DNA of 64,000 nucleotides from Gottfriedia acidiceleris. Lineage in GTDB: Bacteria; Bacillota; Bacilli; Bacillales; Bacillaceae_G. Below the pieces are notes generated by a model. The model was not told the DNA's origin, did not search any database, and worked only from the letters and a program-made list of their open reading frames with translations. Location of the stretch: NCBI RefSeq assembly GCF_004138285.1, contig NZ_SCFN01000012.1, positions 1 to 64,000 on the forward strand, read 5' to 3'. Shown here piece by piece: positions 54,176-63,356 of the stretch. The position numbers and the translations under genes are program-made. Position 1 is the stretch's first letter; each line of letters starts with the position of its first letter.

Positions 54176-54445
54176 TTGGGAATAACAGATCGCGCATACG
54201 GACAAGAACAAGTACAAAAAGCAAAATTAGCGTATGATTACGCAGTAGAGCAATTAGAAATTGGTATGAGACAAGAGCATTATAATGATATTGAATATTC
54301 ACAAGCACAAGCAGGGATTGAAGAAGCACTTATTGAGCTTGAAAAAGTTGCAAACCTTGCAAATGCAGAAAATAAAGATGAATTCTATCGTTTACGTCGA
54401 CAATTAACACAGTTACAACATCAAATGATTATAACTCCGCACTAA
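54176..54445 (+). CDS. ytzC: YtzC/DUF2524-family protein
   Basis: An 89-residue helical protein, probably two long antiparallel helices (KAKLAYDYAVEQLEIGMRQ and EEALIELEKVANLANAE). It matches the small Bacillus YtzC group; its function is unknown. The start is TTG 54176 after the strong site AAAGGAGGTATTTTC. Confidence 0.8.
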   Translation: MGITDRAYGQEQVQKAKLAYDYAVEQLEIGMRQEHYNDIEYSQAQAGIEEALIELEKVANLANAENKDEFYRLRRQLTQLQHQMIITPH

Positions 54446-54506
54446 AGGAGATTAGAATATGCAAGAATACGTTCGCGAATATACTCTACTTGGGAGGAAT
54501 CCAAAA

Positions 54507-54656
54507 ATGGTAAAGAAGAAATCAAAAAGTAATAACCCTGAACAAACAACAAAAAATAAAACAAAAACAGAATTCTCAGGTGAACTTTCTGCTGTAGATC
54601 AAGTGAAAATAAATAACTCTAAAAAAGGTCAACCACAGAGATCAAAGCAGGGGTAA
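54507..54656 (+). CDS. Small basic protein, gamma-type SASP-like
   Basis: A 49-residue hydrophilic protein, MVKKKSKSNNPEQTT then KTEFSGELSAVDQVKINNS and a Gln/Lys-rich tail. The TEF-S-E...VDQVK.NNS pattern resembles the TEFASET..QQVK.QN.QS repeat of gamma-type small acid-soluble spore proteins, though only one short unit is present. GGGAGG lies nine bases before the ATG. An in-frame ATG at 54459 also has a good site (AAAGGAG) and would add 16 residues; the shorter form fits the family better. No Cys or Trp. Confidence 0.5.
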   Translation: MVKKKSKSNNPEQTTKNKTKTEFSGELSAVDQVKINNSKKGQPQRSKQG

Positions 54657-54685
54657 GGCAGGAAAAAGGGAATAGCGAGAGCAAA

Positions 54686-54717
54686 AGAAAAGGAAGGCAT
54701 GCCTTCCTTTTTTCTTT
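54686..54717 (+). terminator. Terminator after the SASP-like gene
   Basis: AAAGGAAGGCATGCCTTCCTTT is a perfect palindrome followed by T. Confidence 0.9.
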
Positions 54718-54894
54718 TCATTTGGTAATTTTAGGGTTTATATGGTGCTTTTCTAATACTTTCTAGTTTTTTTGTCCTTTTTATCTCTCCACACTTAATG
54801 CGTGCCTCTTGAAACTAGGAAGATTCTCCTCTACAATTAATGAGTTAACGAGATAAAAATAGATAAAAAGGGACAGCTTTGAGGGGAGTACGGG

Positions 54895-56094
54895 ATGCCA
54901 AAAAAACTATGGTTTTTGTTAATCGGTATGATTTTAAATGTAACAGGTAATTCTTTTTTATGGCCATTCAATACAGTATATATCCATACGTATTTAGGAA
55001 AGTCCTTGTCTGTTGCGGGGCTTATTTTAATGTTTAATTCATTGGCTGGTGTATTTGGTAATATGCTCGGTGGCTGGCTTTTTGATAAGTTTGGGGGATA
55101 TAAGTCAATCCTAACTGGCATTAGTATTACGTTTTTGTCGATTCTAGGTTTGGTAATTAATCATACTTGGACATTTTACAGTTGTTTCTTTGTAATATTA
55201 GGGTTTGGAGTCGGTATCGTATTTCCATCAATGTATGCGATGGTTGGAGCGGCATGGCCAGAGGGAGGTCGTAAAGCTTTTAATGCAATTTATGTAGCAC
55301 AAAATCTTGGTGTTGCGATTGGTACGGCTTTAGGTGGAATTGTTGCAGATTTTAATATTAATTATATTTTCTCCGCTAATTTGCTATTATATATTATTTT
55401 CTTCTTAGTAGCTTTATTTGGATTTAGAGATATTGGTGTACCAAAGCAATTAAAAGAAGCTCATGTAGAAAAAGCAGAAAAACAAAAATTTTCATTTACT
55501 CCTTCAATGAAGGCTCTGATGATTGTTTGTGTTGCGTATGTTTTATGTTGGTTAGTTTATGTGCAATGGCAAACTACGATTGCTTCAGAAATGCAAAATC
55601 TGCATATTGGATTAAAAAAATATAGTCTGTTATGGACTATAAATGGTGCGCTTATTGTCTTAGCTCAACCAATCGTATCAACTGCGATACGTAAATTTGA
55701 GTTAAGTATGAGAAAGCAAATGTTGTTTGGAATTGGATTCTTTATTGCTTCGACCATTCTTGTGAGCACTGCCGACCAGTTCTCAATGTTTATGACAGGT
55801 ATGATCATTTTAACAATTGGAGAAATGTTCGTCTGGCCTGCAGTACCAACTATTGCGAATATGCTTGCTCCAAAAGATCGTATAGGAATGTATCAAGGGA
55901 TTGTAAATAGTGCAGCGACGGTTGGAAGAATGCTTGGACCTGTTATTGGAGGAGCACTTGTTGATACTTTTAATATGAGGGTATTATTTATCATATTAGT
56001 TGTCTTTTTAGTAATAAGCATGGTCTTCTCTGTGCTTTATGAAAGATTAGCAAAAAAAGTAGTAAAAGCTGAAAATCAAACTTTTGCTTCTTAA
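54895..56094 (+). CDS. MFS transporter (YttB-like)
   Basis: A 399-residue major facilitator with 12 predicted helices. The loop 2-3 motif GGWLFDKFGGYKSIL and the central linker VPKQLKEAHVEKAEKQK separate two six-helix halves; the second half ends VGRMLGPVIGGALVD. The substrate is unknown; a drug or metabolite exporter is likely. ATG follows GGGGAGTACGGG. Its position before leuS matches B. subtilis yttB. Confidence 0.88.
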   Translation: MPKKLWFLLIGMILNVTGNSFLWPFNTVYIHTYLGKSLSVAGLILMFNSLAGVFGNMLGGWLFDKFGGYKSILTGISITFLSILGLVINHTWTFYSCFFVILGFGVGIVFPSMYAMVGAAWPEGGRKAFNAIYVAQNLGVAIGTALGGIVADFNINYIFSANLLLYIIFFLVALFGFRDIGVPKQLKEAHVEKAEKQKFSFTPSMKALMIVCVAYVLCWLVYVQWQTTIASEMQNLHIGLKKYSLLWTINGALIVLAQPIVSTAIRKFELSMRKQMLFGIGFFIASTILVSTADQFSMFMTGMIILTIGEMFVWPAVPTIANMLAPKDRIGMYQGIVNSAATVGRMLGPVIGGALVDTFNMRVLFIILVVFLVISMVFSVLYERLAKKVVKAENQTFAS

Positions 56095-56111
56095 AAATAG
56101 GCAATGTATAA

Positions 56112-56140
56112 TTGACCTTTTTCTTTGGTTATAATAAAAT
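56112..56140 (+). promoter_or_regulatory. Promoter of leuS
   Basis: TTGACC (56112-56117), 17-bp spacer, TAAAAT (56135-56140), just ahead of the T-box leader. Confidence 0.6.
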
Positions 56141-56156
56141 GGTATAAATTAAATCT

Positions 56157-56397
56157 AAATGATCGGCTATGATTGGGAATAGTAGTGAATATGAAGAGGT
56201 TTAGAGAGTTGACGGCTGGTGAAAGTCAATCCATTCTATTCATGAACTCGCCCATAAGCCACATTTGTGAACGGTGTTTACCAAGTAATAAATGTCGTGT
56301 TCCACGTTACGGAAACAAGTGAATGTATTTTTACATTAATTTGGGTGGTACCGCGGGAAATCCTCTCGTCCCTTTTGGGATGGGAGGATTTTTTTAT
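56157..56397 (+). ncRNA. T-box leader of leuS (leucine CTC specifier)
   Basis: The leader contains the T-box core GGGTGGTACCGCGG (56343-56356) and a following terminator (56358-56397). The likely specifier codon is CTC at 56247-56249 in CATGAACTCGCC. Uncharged tRNA-Leu would favour the antiterminator and read-through into leuS. Confidence 0.93.
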
Positions 56398-56455
56398 TTG
56401 TAGGCCGCTAGGACCACAGCCGAGCCATTTATACATGAAAAAAGGAGGCAATAAT

Positions 56456-58873
56456 ATGAGTTTTAATCATGGTACTATTGAACAGAAATGGCAGAAGTAT
56501 TGGTTAGAAAATAAAACGTTTAAAACAACTGACGATACAAGCAAGCCGAAATTTTATGCACTTGATATGTTCCCTTATCCATCTGGAGCGGGATTACATG
56601 TAGGTCATCCAGAAGGGTACACAGCTACTGATATCCTTTCAAGAATGAAAAGAATGCAAGGCTATAATGTACTTCATCCAATGGGTTGGGATGCATTTGG
56701 TCTACCTGCAGAACAATATGCATTAGATACAGGTAATGACCCTGCTGAGTTTACTGAAAAGAATATTAATACTTTCCGAAATCAAATTCAGGCATTAGGA
56801 TTCTCATATGATTGGGATCGTGAAGTAAATACAACTGATCCTAATTATTACAAATGGACTCAATGGATTTTCCTAAGAATGGTTGAAAAAGGATTAGCTT
56901 ATGTAGATGAAGTTCCTGTTAACTGGTGCCCAGCTCTTGGTACAGTTTTAGCTAATGAAGAAGTAATCGATGGTAAAAGTGAGCGCGGAGGACATCCGGT
57001 TGAGCGTCGTCCAATGAAGCAATGGATCTTAAAAATCACAGCTTATGCTGATAGATTATTAGAAGATCTAGAAGAATTAGATTGGCCTGAAAGCTTAAAA
57101 GAAATGCAACGTAACTGGATAGGCCGTTCTGAAGGTGCTGAAGTTTACTTTAATGTTGATGGATTCGATGAAAAAGTAACAGTATTTACAACGCGTCCAG
57201 ATACATTATTCGGTGCAACTTATGTTGTATTAGCTCCAGAACATGATTTAGTTAATAAAGTTACAACAGCTGATCAAAAAGATGCAGTTGAAGCATACAT
57301 CGATTCAGTTAAATCGAAAAGTGATCTAGAAAGAACTGATTTAGCGAAGGATAAAACAGGCGTTTTCACAGGAGCATACGCAATTAACCCTGTAAATAAC
57401 GAAAAGCTTCCAATTTGGATTGCTGATTATGTACTTGCAAGCTATGGAACTGGTGCAGTTATGGCAGTACCAGGACATGATGAGCGCGATCACGAATTTG
57501 CAGTTAAATTTAATTTACCAATCGTTGAAGTTGTTGAAGGTGGAGACGTTCAAAAAGAGGCTTACGCTGGAGATGGCAAACATGTTAACTCTGATTTCTT
57601 AAACGGTTTAAATAAAGAAGAAGCACTTGTAAAAATGATCGAATGGTTAGATTCTTCAAAAGCAGGTGAGAAAAAAGTTACCTATCGTTTACGCGATTGG
57701 TTATTCTCTCGTCAAAGATATTGGGGAGAGCCAATTCCAGTAATTTTCTGGGAAGATGGTACTATGACAGTTGTTCCTGATGAGGAATTACCATTAATTC
57801 TTCCGAAAACAGAAGATATTCGCCCAAGTGGTACTGGAGAGTCACCATTAGCGAATATTACTGAATGGGTTAATGTAGTTGATCCAGTAACAGGTAAAAA
57901 AGGAAGACGTGAAACAAATACAATGCCACAATGGGGCGGAAGCTGCTGGTATTACTTACGTTATATTGATCCAAATAATAACGAAGCAATCGCAGATTCT
58001 GAATTACTAAAGCATTGGTTACCAGTTGATGTATATATTGGAGGAGCAGAGCATGCAGTGCTTCACTTACTATACGCTCGTTTCTGGCATAAATTCCTTT
58101 ATGATTTAGGTGTAGTTCCTACAAAAGAGCCATTCCAAAAGCTATTCAACCAAGGAATGATCTTAGGGGAAAATAATGAAAAAATGTCTAAGTCTAAAGG
58201 AAACGTTGTAAATCCTGATGATATCGTTGCTAGCCACGGTGCTGATACATTACGCTTATATGAAATGTTTATGGGTCCATTAGATGCATCAATCGCTTGG
58301 TCAGAAAATGGATTAGATGGTTCTCGTCGCTTCTTAGACCGAGTATGGCGTTTATTTGTTACTGATAATGAAGAGCTTTCAGATAAAATTGTTGAAGGCG
58401 TTACTTCTAGCAGTCTTGAAAAAACATATCACCAAACAGTAAAGAAAGTAACAGAGGACTTTGAAGGTTTACGCTTTAACACTGCAATTTCACAAATGAT
58501 GGTGTTTATTAACGAAGCATATAAAGCTGACCAATTACCAAAAGAAATGGTTGAAGGTTTCGTAAAATTAATAGCACCAGTTGCTCCTCATATCGGTGAA
58601 GAGCTTTGGAGTAAACTAGGGGCTAGTGATTCAATCGCATATGCTACATGGCCAGCATACGATGAAGCTAAACTTGTAGAAGACGAAATTGAAATCGTAG
58701 TACAAATTAATGGTAAAGTAAAAGCGAAATTACTTGTTGCAAAAGATGCTTCTCGTGAGCAAATGGAGCAAATTGCATTATCAGACGATGCAGTTAAGGA
58801 ACAAGTTGAAGGTAAAACTGTTCGAAAAATCATTGCTGTACCAGGTAAATTAGTAAATATCGTTGCTAACTAA
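56456..58873 (+). CDS. leuS: Leucine--tRNA ligase
   Basis: An 805-residue class I synthetase. It has the HIGH-type signature [12 protein letters not shown] (41-51 region), the editing domain ([19 protein letters not shown]), the zinc-free insert region and the KMSKS motif in [16 protein letters not shown], plus the C-terminal domain. The start is ATG 56456 after AAAGGAGGCAATAAT; the open frame reaching back to 56267 is T-box leader. The length matches the ~804 residues of B. subtilis. Confidence 0.97.
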   Translation: MSFNHGTIEQKWQKYWLENKTFKTTDDTSKPKFYALDMFPYPSGAGLHVGHPEGYTATDILSRMKRMQGYNVLHPMGWDAFGLPAEQYALDTGNDPAEFTEKNINTFRNQIQALGFSYDWDREVNTTDPNYYKWTQWIFLRMVEKGLAYVDEVPVNWCPALGTVLANEEVIDGKSERGGHPVERRPMKQWILKITAYADRLLEDLEELDWPESLKEMQRNWIGRSEGAEVYFNVDGFDEKVTVFTTRPDTLFGATYVVLAPEHDLVNKVTTADQKDAVEAYIDSVKSKSDLERTDLAKDKTGVFTGAYAINPVNNEKLPIWIADYVLASYGTGAVMAVPGHDERDHEFAVKFNLPIVEVVEGGDVQKEAYAGDGKHVNSDFLNGLNKEEALVKMIEWLDSSKAGEKKVTYRLRDWLFSRQRYWGEPIPVIFWEDGTMTVVPDEELPLILPKTEDIRPSGTGESPLANITEWVNVVDPVTGKKGRRETNTMPQWGGSCWYYLRYIDPNNNEAIADSELLKHWLPVDVYIGGAEHAVLHLLYARFWHKFLYDLGVVPTKEPFQKLFNQGMILGENNEKMSKSKGNVVNPDDIVASHGADTLRLYEMFMGPLDASIAWSENGLDGSRRFLDRVWRLFVTDNEELSDKIVEGVTSSSLEKTYHQTVKKVTEDFEGLRFNTAISQMMVFINEAYKADQLPKEMVEGFVKLIAPVAPHIGEELWSKLGASDSIAYATWPAYDEAKLVEDEIEIVVQINGKVKAKLLVAKDASREQMEQIALSDDAVKEQVEGKTVRKIIAVPGKLVNIVAN

Positions 58874-58885
58874 ATAGCTAATTCG

Positions 58886-58916
58886 AAAAAACCTCTTATG
58901 AGGTTTTTTCTTTGTT
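58886..58916 (+). terminator. Terminator of leuS
   Basis: AAAAAACCTC / GAGGTTTTTT around TTAT. The following 250 bp up to the rhodanese gene show no feature apart from its ribosome site. Confidence 0.88.
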
Positions 58917-59163
58917 TATTACTTATTACCTAACTCAAGATCCCTATATGAGTAAGTAAATTTCATCATTTTGCTTATTTACTAACGCATGAACCCTTTA
59001 AGAAAGAATCAAGTTGGCAAGAAAATTGTGTTTACTTTGCCCTAAAGACTTTTGTAAATAGAACTACTTATGTTTAATCTGCAAATTTATCCAATTAAAC
59101 TTACTTTTTGCATAGAAAATAATTAGTTGTTAAGATGTTGCTATAAAGAAAGGATGAATAAAG

Positions 59164-59460
59164 ATGAATACGATTTCTGCAAATGAAGTTAAAGAGCGTT
59201 TAGAATCAGGAGAAACGCTATTTTTAGTAGATGTACGAGAGGACTATGAGGTTGAGTACGGGAAAATTCCTGAAGCAGTTCATATTCCAATGGGGCAAAT
59301 TCCTAGCAAATTAGATGTTTTTAATAAAGAATTTGAATACATTTTTATTTGTAAGGCAGGCGTTCGTAGTGAGAATGTTTGTGAATATTTAAATGAGTTA
59401 GGCTATAAAGCGATCAACATGGAAGGTGGAATGATGGCCTGGGAAGGCGAGATCGAATAA
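59164..59460 (+). CDS. Rhodanese-like domain protein
   Basis: A 98-residue single-domain sulfurtransferase. It contains LVDVREDYEVEYGKIPEAVHIPMGQI and the catalytic C63 in the loop FICKAGVRSENV, then GGMMAWEGEI. It may carry persulfide sulfur in the cytoplasm. ATG follows GAAAGGATGAATAAAG. Its place downstream of leuS recalls B. subtilis ytwF. Confidence 0.9.
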   Translation: MNTISANEVKERLESGETLFLVDVREDYEVEYGKIPEAVHIPMGQIPSKLDVFNKEFEYIFICKAGVRSENVCEYLNELGYKAINMEGGMMAWEGEIE

Positions 59461-59494
59461 AAAAATCAGTCTGTATCCATATTTTGTCTAACTA

Positions 59495-59530
59495 CTGAAA
59501 TCCAACGTTTTTGTTGGATTTTTTTATTTT
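59495..59530 (+). terminator. Terminator of the rhodanese gene
   Basis: AAATCCAAC / GTTGGATTT around GTTTTT, then a T run. Confidence 0.88.
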
Positions 59531-59659
59531 TTTGGTTTAAATTGGGCTAATGTTTTTTGACATAATGTATATTAACCATGGAGTTGTGACATATATTAAA
59601 GTAGAACCTCATATATTTTTTCATTGAGGTCTTTGCTTGTTAGAAAGGAGGGGGTTGAT

Positions 59660-59875
59660 TTGCCTAAAACATTAAAAATTGATATTACCGATAAAATAAT
59701 TGGTAAATTTAAAGATGGGCATATGGAGTTGTATTCTTCAAAGTATTTAATTGGAAAGTTTTACTTTAAAGACTTAAAACAATCTTTCCAATTGGCAGAT
59801 GGGTATGTTGAAGAGGATGGACGATTCTATTTATTAGTGAACTTGCAACACGAACAATCGAACGCTCGCCTTTGA
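59660..59875 (+). CDS. Small hypothetical protein, possibly DUF2553/YusG-like
   Basis: A 71-residue soluble protein, MPKTLKIDITDKIIGKFKDG then HMELYSSKYLIGKFYF and ADGYVEEDGRFYLLVN, probably all beta strands. It resembles the small Bacillus YusG/DUF2553 group from memory only. TTG 59660 lies just after AAGGAGGGGGTTGAT, which decides the start; an upstream extension to 59624 lacks a site. Confidence 0.6.
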   Translation: MPKTLKIDITDKIIGKFKDGHMELYSSKYLIGKFYFKDLKQSFQLADGYVEEDGRFYLLVNLQHEQSNARL

Positions 59876-59899
59876 CCTTAAATTAGGGACGGTGGATTT

Positions 59900-60073
59900 G
59901 TGCCAAAGAAAAATATAATAATTGAAAAGCATAAGTTAATATTAGAAAATCAGTTTGATTGTTTTTCGAATACAACTATGGCAATAACCTTGGGGAATAA
60001 CAGTTTAACTTTTATAAAGTTTCTTATGAAACAATCCTTATGCTTTTCTATATGTAAAGATTATAGGACCTAG
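59900..60073 (+). CDS. Doubtful small ORF, 57 aa
   Basis: GTG 59900 lies four bases after GGTGG and opens a frame reading MPKKNIIIEKHKLILENQFD to a TAG at 60071. A hairpin GGACC...GGTCC (60066-60100) follows. It has no recognisable family and an ordinary AT-rich composition, so it could be chance. Confidence 0.22.
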   Translation: MPKKNIIIEKHKLILENQFDCFSNTTMAITLGNNSLTFIKFLMKQSLCFSICKDYRT

Positions 60074-60109
60074 CGAAAAAATGTATTCGTTCGGTCCTTT
60101 GTTTATTTG

Positions 60110-61381
60110 TTAAAAATTCGTTTGAGAGTATTCTGCAGCTGATGCTCCTGCTAATCTACCAGTTACCAAAGCAGCGGTTATGTTGTAGCCACCAGTGTAA
60201 CCATGAATATCTAATATTTCTCCACAAAAATAAAGACCATTCATGATTTTAGATGACATTTCTTTTGGATGAACTTCCTTTGTTGATACGCCACCACCTG
60301 TAACGAATGCTTTCTCAATTGAAAGAGTGCCGTTTACTACAAATGAAAAGCTCTTAAATAATTGGACAAGCTCTCTTAATTTCATAGTAGCGATTTCATT
60401 ACAAGGAGTTGCCTCATCAATTCCACATTTTGAAAGCAGAAATAGTAAATATCTTTCAGGTACATAACCTTTAAGTACGTTCTTAATCGCTTTTTTTGGT
60501 TCTTCTTTTAGAATACTGTTTACTTCTTGAAATAGTGATTCCTCGTTTTGCTCTGGGAAACAATCAATCGCCATCAATACATTTTTTGTTTTAAACTTTT
60601 GTTGTACTTTATATACAAATTGGCTACAACGTAGTGCGGCTGGGCCTGAAATTCCAAAATGAGTAAAGAGCATGTCCATTTTATGGGCTATCACTTTTTT
60701 GCCTTTTGGATTTAATACACTTAATTCTATGTCTCTTAAAGCAAGGCCTTGCAATGATTTATTTTGAATGAATTCTTCGCTTGAAGTAATAGGTACTTCT
60801 GTAGGAAAGAGTTCAGTAATTGTATGACCAGCTTTTTTTGCCCAAGCATACCCGTCACCCGTCGAACCAGTGTGTGGAACAGATTTACCACCTACCGCAA
60901 GGACTACACTTTTTGAGTGAATGACTGTTCGATCATCCAATAAGATTCCTACTACTTTACCATCTTCATAGAGTACGTCTTTAACGGTTCTATTCGTTTG
61001 AATATCTACATGATGTTTTTTTAGTTTTTGCATTAATGCATTTAATACTGATTTTGAGTCATTTGAAACAGGAAACATTCTCCCGTGATCCTCTTCTTTT
61101 AATGCGACTCCCATGTTTTCAAAAAACTGTATGATATCCTCGTTATTATATATAGAGAATGCGCTATATAAAAACCGGCCATTTCCAGGTATATGCTTAA
61201 TCACTTCCTCTATAGGTAAGCGATTTGTTACGTTACAACGACCACCACCTGATATAAGGAGTTTTTGTCCTAATTTAGTTCCTTTTTCAAGTAAAAGTAC
61301 TTTAGCTTTGTTTTCAGCAGCGCTAATTGCGGCCATCAGACCAGAAGTTCCGCCACCAATTACAATCACGTCATAAACCAT
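60110..61381 (-). CDS. ytfP: HI0933-family flavoprotein (YtfP-like)
   Basis: A 423-residue FAD-dependent oxidoreductase. The Rossmann motif [19 protein letters not shown] begins at the N-terminus, followed by [16 protein letters not shown], the family signature, and GGVSTKEV near the C-terminus with [15 protein letters not shown]. The substrate is not established. The start is placed at 61381 ([11 protein letters not shown]), which fits homologue length; the frame extends to 61456 without a better ribosome site. Confidence 0.85.
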   Translation of the reverse strand: MVYDVIVIGGGTSGLMAAISAAENKAKVLLLEKGTKLGQKLLISGGGRCNVTNRLPIEEVIKHIPGNGRFLYSAFSIYNNEDIIQFFENMGVALKEEDHGRMFPVSNDSKSVLNALMQKLKKHHVDIQTNRTVKDVLYEDGKVVGILLDDRTVIHSKSVVLAVGGKSVPHTGSTGDGYAWAKKAGHTITELFPTEVPITSSEEFIQNKSLQGLALRDIELSVLNPKGKKVIAHKMDMLFTHFGISGPAALRCSQFVYKVQQKFKTKNVLMAIDCFPEQNEESLFQEVNSILKEEPKKAIKNVLKGYVPERYLLFLLSKCGIDEATPCNEIATMKLRELVQLFKSFSFVVNGTLSIEKAFVTGGGVSTKEVHPKEMSSKIMNGLYFCGEILDIHGYTGGYNITAALVTGRLAGASAAEYSQTNF

Positions 61382-61532
61382 TATTTCACTACTTTCGTTA
61401 CAAATTTCTTTTAGTAAGTTTACCATTATTTCAAGTAAGCTCCAACTTCTTATCATTTTTTAATTTTTTCTTTTTATATGATATGGTAAGATAGATTAGT
61501 TAGTTTGATCGAGAATTGGTAGGAGGCAGTTT

Positions 61533-63152
61533 ATGTCAGATTCAAAATTGCTACGAGGTACCTTCATATTAACTGCTGGTACGTTTTTAATAAAATTTCT
61601 AGGAATGATTTATACATTCCCTTTTTATGCGTTAGTTGGTTCAAAAGGGTCTGCATTATATAATTATGGCTACGTTCCATATACATTGTTCATCAGTATA
61701 GCAACTGCAGGTGTTCCGTTAGCTGTTGCAAAGTTCGTTTCGAAGTACAATGCTATTGAAGAATATGAAACAAGTAGAAGGCTTTTTCATGCAAGTCAGC
61801 TACTCCTAATATGTACAGGTATTTTTTCATTTTTAACGTTATATATCATTGCACCTTATATTGCACCTCTTATGATTCCAAAGGATTCAAAAGGTAATAG
61901 TGTAGAAGATGTAGTTACAGTTATGCGAATAGTAAGTACTGCATTAATATTAGTACCTTCTCAAAGTTTATATAGAGGTTTTTTCCAGGGGCATCAATCA
62001 ACAGGCCCAACTACTGTTTCTCAGCTAATTGAACAAATTGTACGTATTGTTTTTACACTAGTTGGAAGTTATATCATTCTAAAAGTTATGGGTGGAACAA
62101 TTACTCAAGCAGTAGGCTTATCGACGTTTGCAGCTACAATTGGTGCTGTAGGTGGTATTTTAAACTTACTATGGTATTGGAGAAAGCGAAAAGTTCATTT
62201 AGATGAACTTCTACCAAAATCAAAAGGATTAATCTATCCTACTAAAATAGAAATGTTTAAAGAGTTATTTTCTTATTCAATTCCATATGTGTTTGTTGGA
62301 CTTGCAATCCCGTTATATCAGTTAGTGGATCAGTTTACATACAATAGAGCAATGGAATCAATTGGATTAAAAGATATTGCAGAGAATACTTATGTAATGT
62401 TTTCATACACAAGTCACAAACTAGTAATGATTCCAGTGTCATTAGCAACGGCATTTGGTTTAACACTTGTTCCCGCTATAACTGAAGCATTCGTAAATAA
62501 CAATCATAAAAAGCTACAAAGTCAAATTACCCAAACCTACCAGGTTGTATTTTTCCTTACTCTTCCTGCTGTAGTAGGTATATCAGTTTTGGCTGAACCG
62601 ATTTATAGTGCTTTTTATCAAAAAAGTACACTTGGTGGAAGTATACTAGGCTTTTATGCTCCAGTAGCTTTATTGTATTCACTTTTCACAGTAAATGTAG
62701 CCATTTTACAAGGTTTAGATAAACAAAAATATGCGATTATTGGTTTAATAGGCGGAGTAATATTAAAAATTGTATTAAATGTTCCATTAATCTATTTATT
62801 TAAAACATATGGTGCGGTATTAGCGACCGCGTTAGGCTATTTATTTTCAATCGTATACAATTTCTATTATATTCGTAAAAATGCGCAGTTCTCTTTCAAT
62901 AAAGTGTTTAGAAGGATCATCTTTATGATTATCTTATCTGGAATAATGGCCGGAGCGGTTTATGCTGTAGAATACTTATTAGGATTCTGGTGGACTTATA
63001 AAGATGGTAGAATGATTTCAATGTTCCTTGTCATCATTGGAGCAATTGTAGGGGCTATTGTTTATTTAGGTGTTGCATACAAATTAAACTTATTTGAAAT
63101 TATTTTAGGAGCTCGTTTAAAGAATCGTTTTAAGTTTGGAAAAAGAGGATAA
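61533..63152 (+). CDS. ytgP: MurJ/YtgP-like lipid flippase
   Basis: A 539-residue polysaccharide-biosynthesis (MVF/MOP) membrane protein with about 14 helices. It has the usual start RGTFILTAGTFLIKFLGMIYTFPFYALVG, the R/Q-rich QSLYRGFFQGHQSTGPTTVSQL and LGYLFSIVYNFYYIRK. B. subtilis YtgP is a MurJ-type lipid II flippase. ATG follows GGTAGGAGGCAGTTT. It is divergent from ytfP. Confidence 0.9.
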   Translation: MSDSKLLRGTFILTAGTFLIKFLGMIYTFPFYALVGSKGSALYNYGYVPYTLFISIATAGVPLAVAKFVSKYNAIEEYETSRRLFHASQLLLICTGIFSFLTLYIIAPYIAPLMIPKDSKGNSVEDVVTVMRIVSTALILVPSQSLYRGFFQGHQSTGPTTVSQLIEQIVRIVFTLVGSYIILKVMGGTITQAVGLSTFAATIGAVGGILNLLWYWRKRKVHLDELLPKSKGLIYPTKIEMFKELFSYSIPYVFVGLAIPLYQLVDQFTYNRAMESIGLKDIAENTYVMFSYTSHKLVMIPVSLATAFGLTLVPAITEAFVNNNHKKLQSQITQTYQVVFFLTLPAVVGISVLAEPIYSAFYQKSTLGGSILGFYAPVALLYSLFTVNVAILQGLDKQKYAIIGLIGGVILKIVLNVPLIYLFKTYGAVLATALGYLFSIVYNFYYIRKNAQFSFNKVFRRIIFMIILSGIMAGAVYAVEYLLGFWWTYKDGRMISMFLVIIGAIVGAIVYLGVAYKLNLFEIILGARLKNRFKFGKRG

Positions 63153-63159
63153 AAATATA

Positions 63160-63196
63160 TGGTGAACCTTCTTTTGTAGTGGTTCACCTTTTTTTA
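63160..63196 (+). terminator. Terminator of ytgP
   Basis: GGTGAACC / GGTTCACC stem around TTCTTTTGTAGT, followed by seven T (63189-63195). Confidence 0.9.
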
Positions 63197-63200
63197 CACA

Positions 63201-63323
63201 TTAAGAAAGTATAAATTGACAGCGGAGAAAAAAACGACGTAGTAGCTAATTTCAGGGATTAATTATAAGTGCAACTACGTCTGGTGACTACGCTAAAAAG
63301 CTCGCTAATCGGCGAGTTTTCTT
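63201..63323 (+). repeat. Interspersed repeat family A, copy 3 (ytgP-rsuA)
   Basis: TTAAGAAAGTATAAATTGAC and CAGCGGAGAA are identical to copy 1, followed by ACGACGT, TATAAGTGCAACTACG and the hairpin CTCGC-TAATCG-GCGAG with TTTTCTT. It begins five bases after the ytgP terminator T run. Confidence 0.85.
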
Positions 63324-63356
63324 AAACTTTTATTTAGAAAGAAAAGGTGCTAATTA

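Noticed and set aside
54837-55121. Minus-strand 94-codon ORF
   Set aside because: It is the antisense shadow of the MFS gene start.
56267-56455. N-terminal extension of LeuS
   Set aside because: It is the T-box leader; the conserved LeuS N-terminus starts at 56456.
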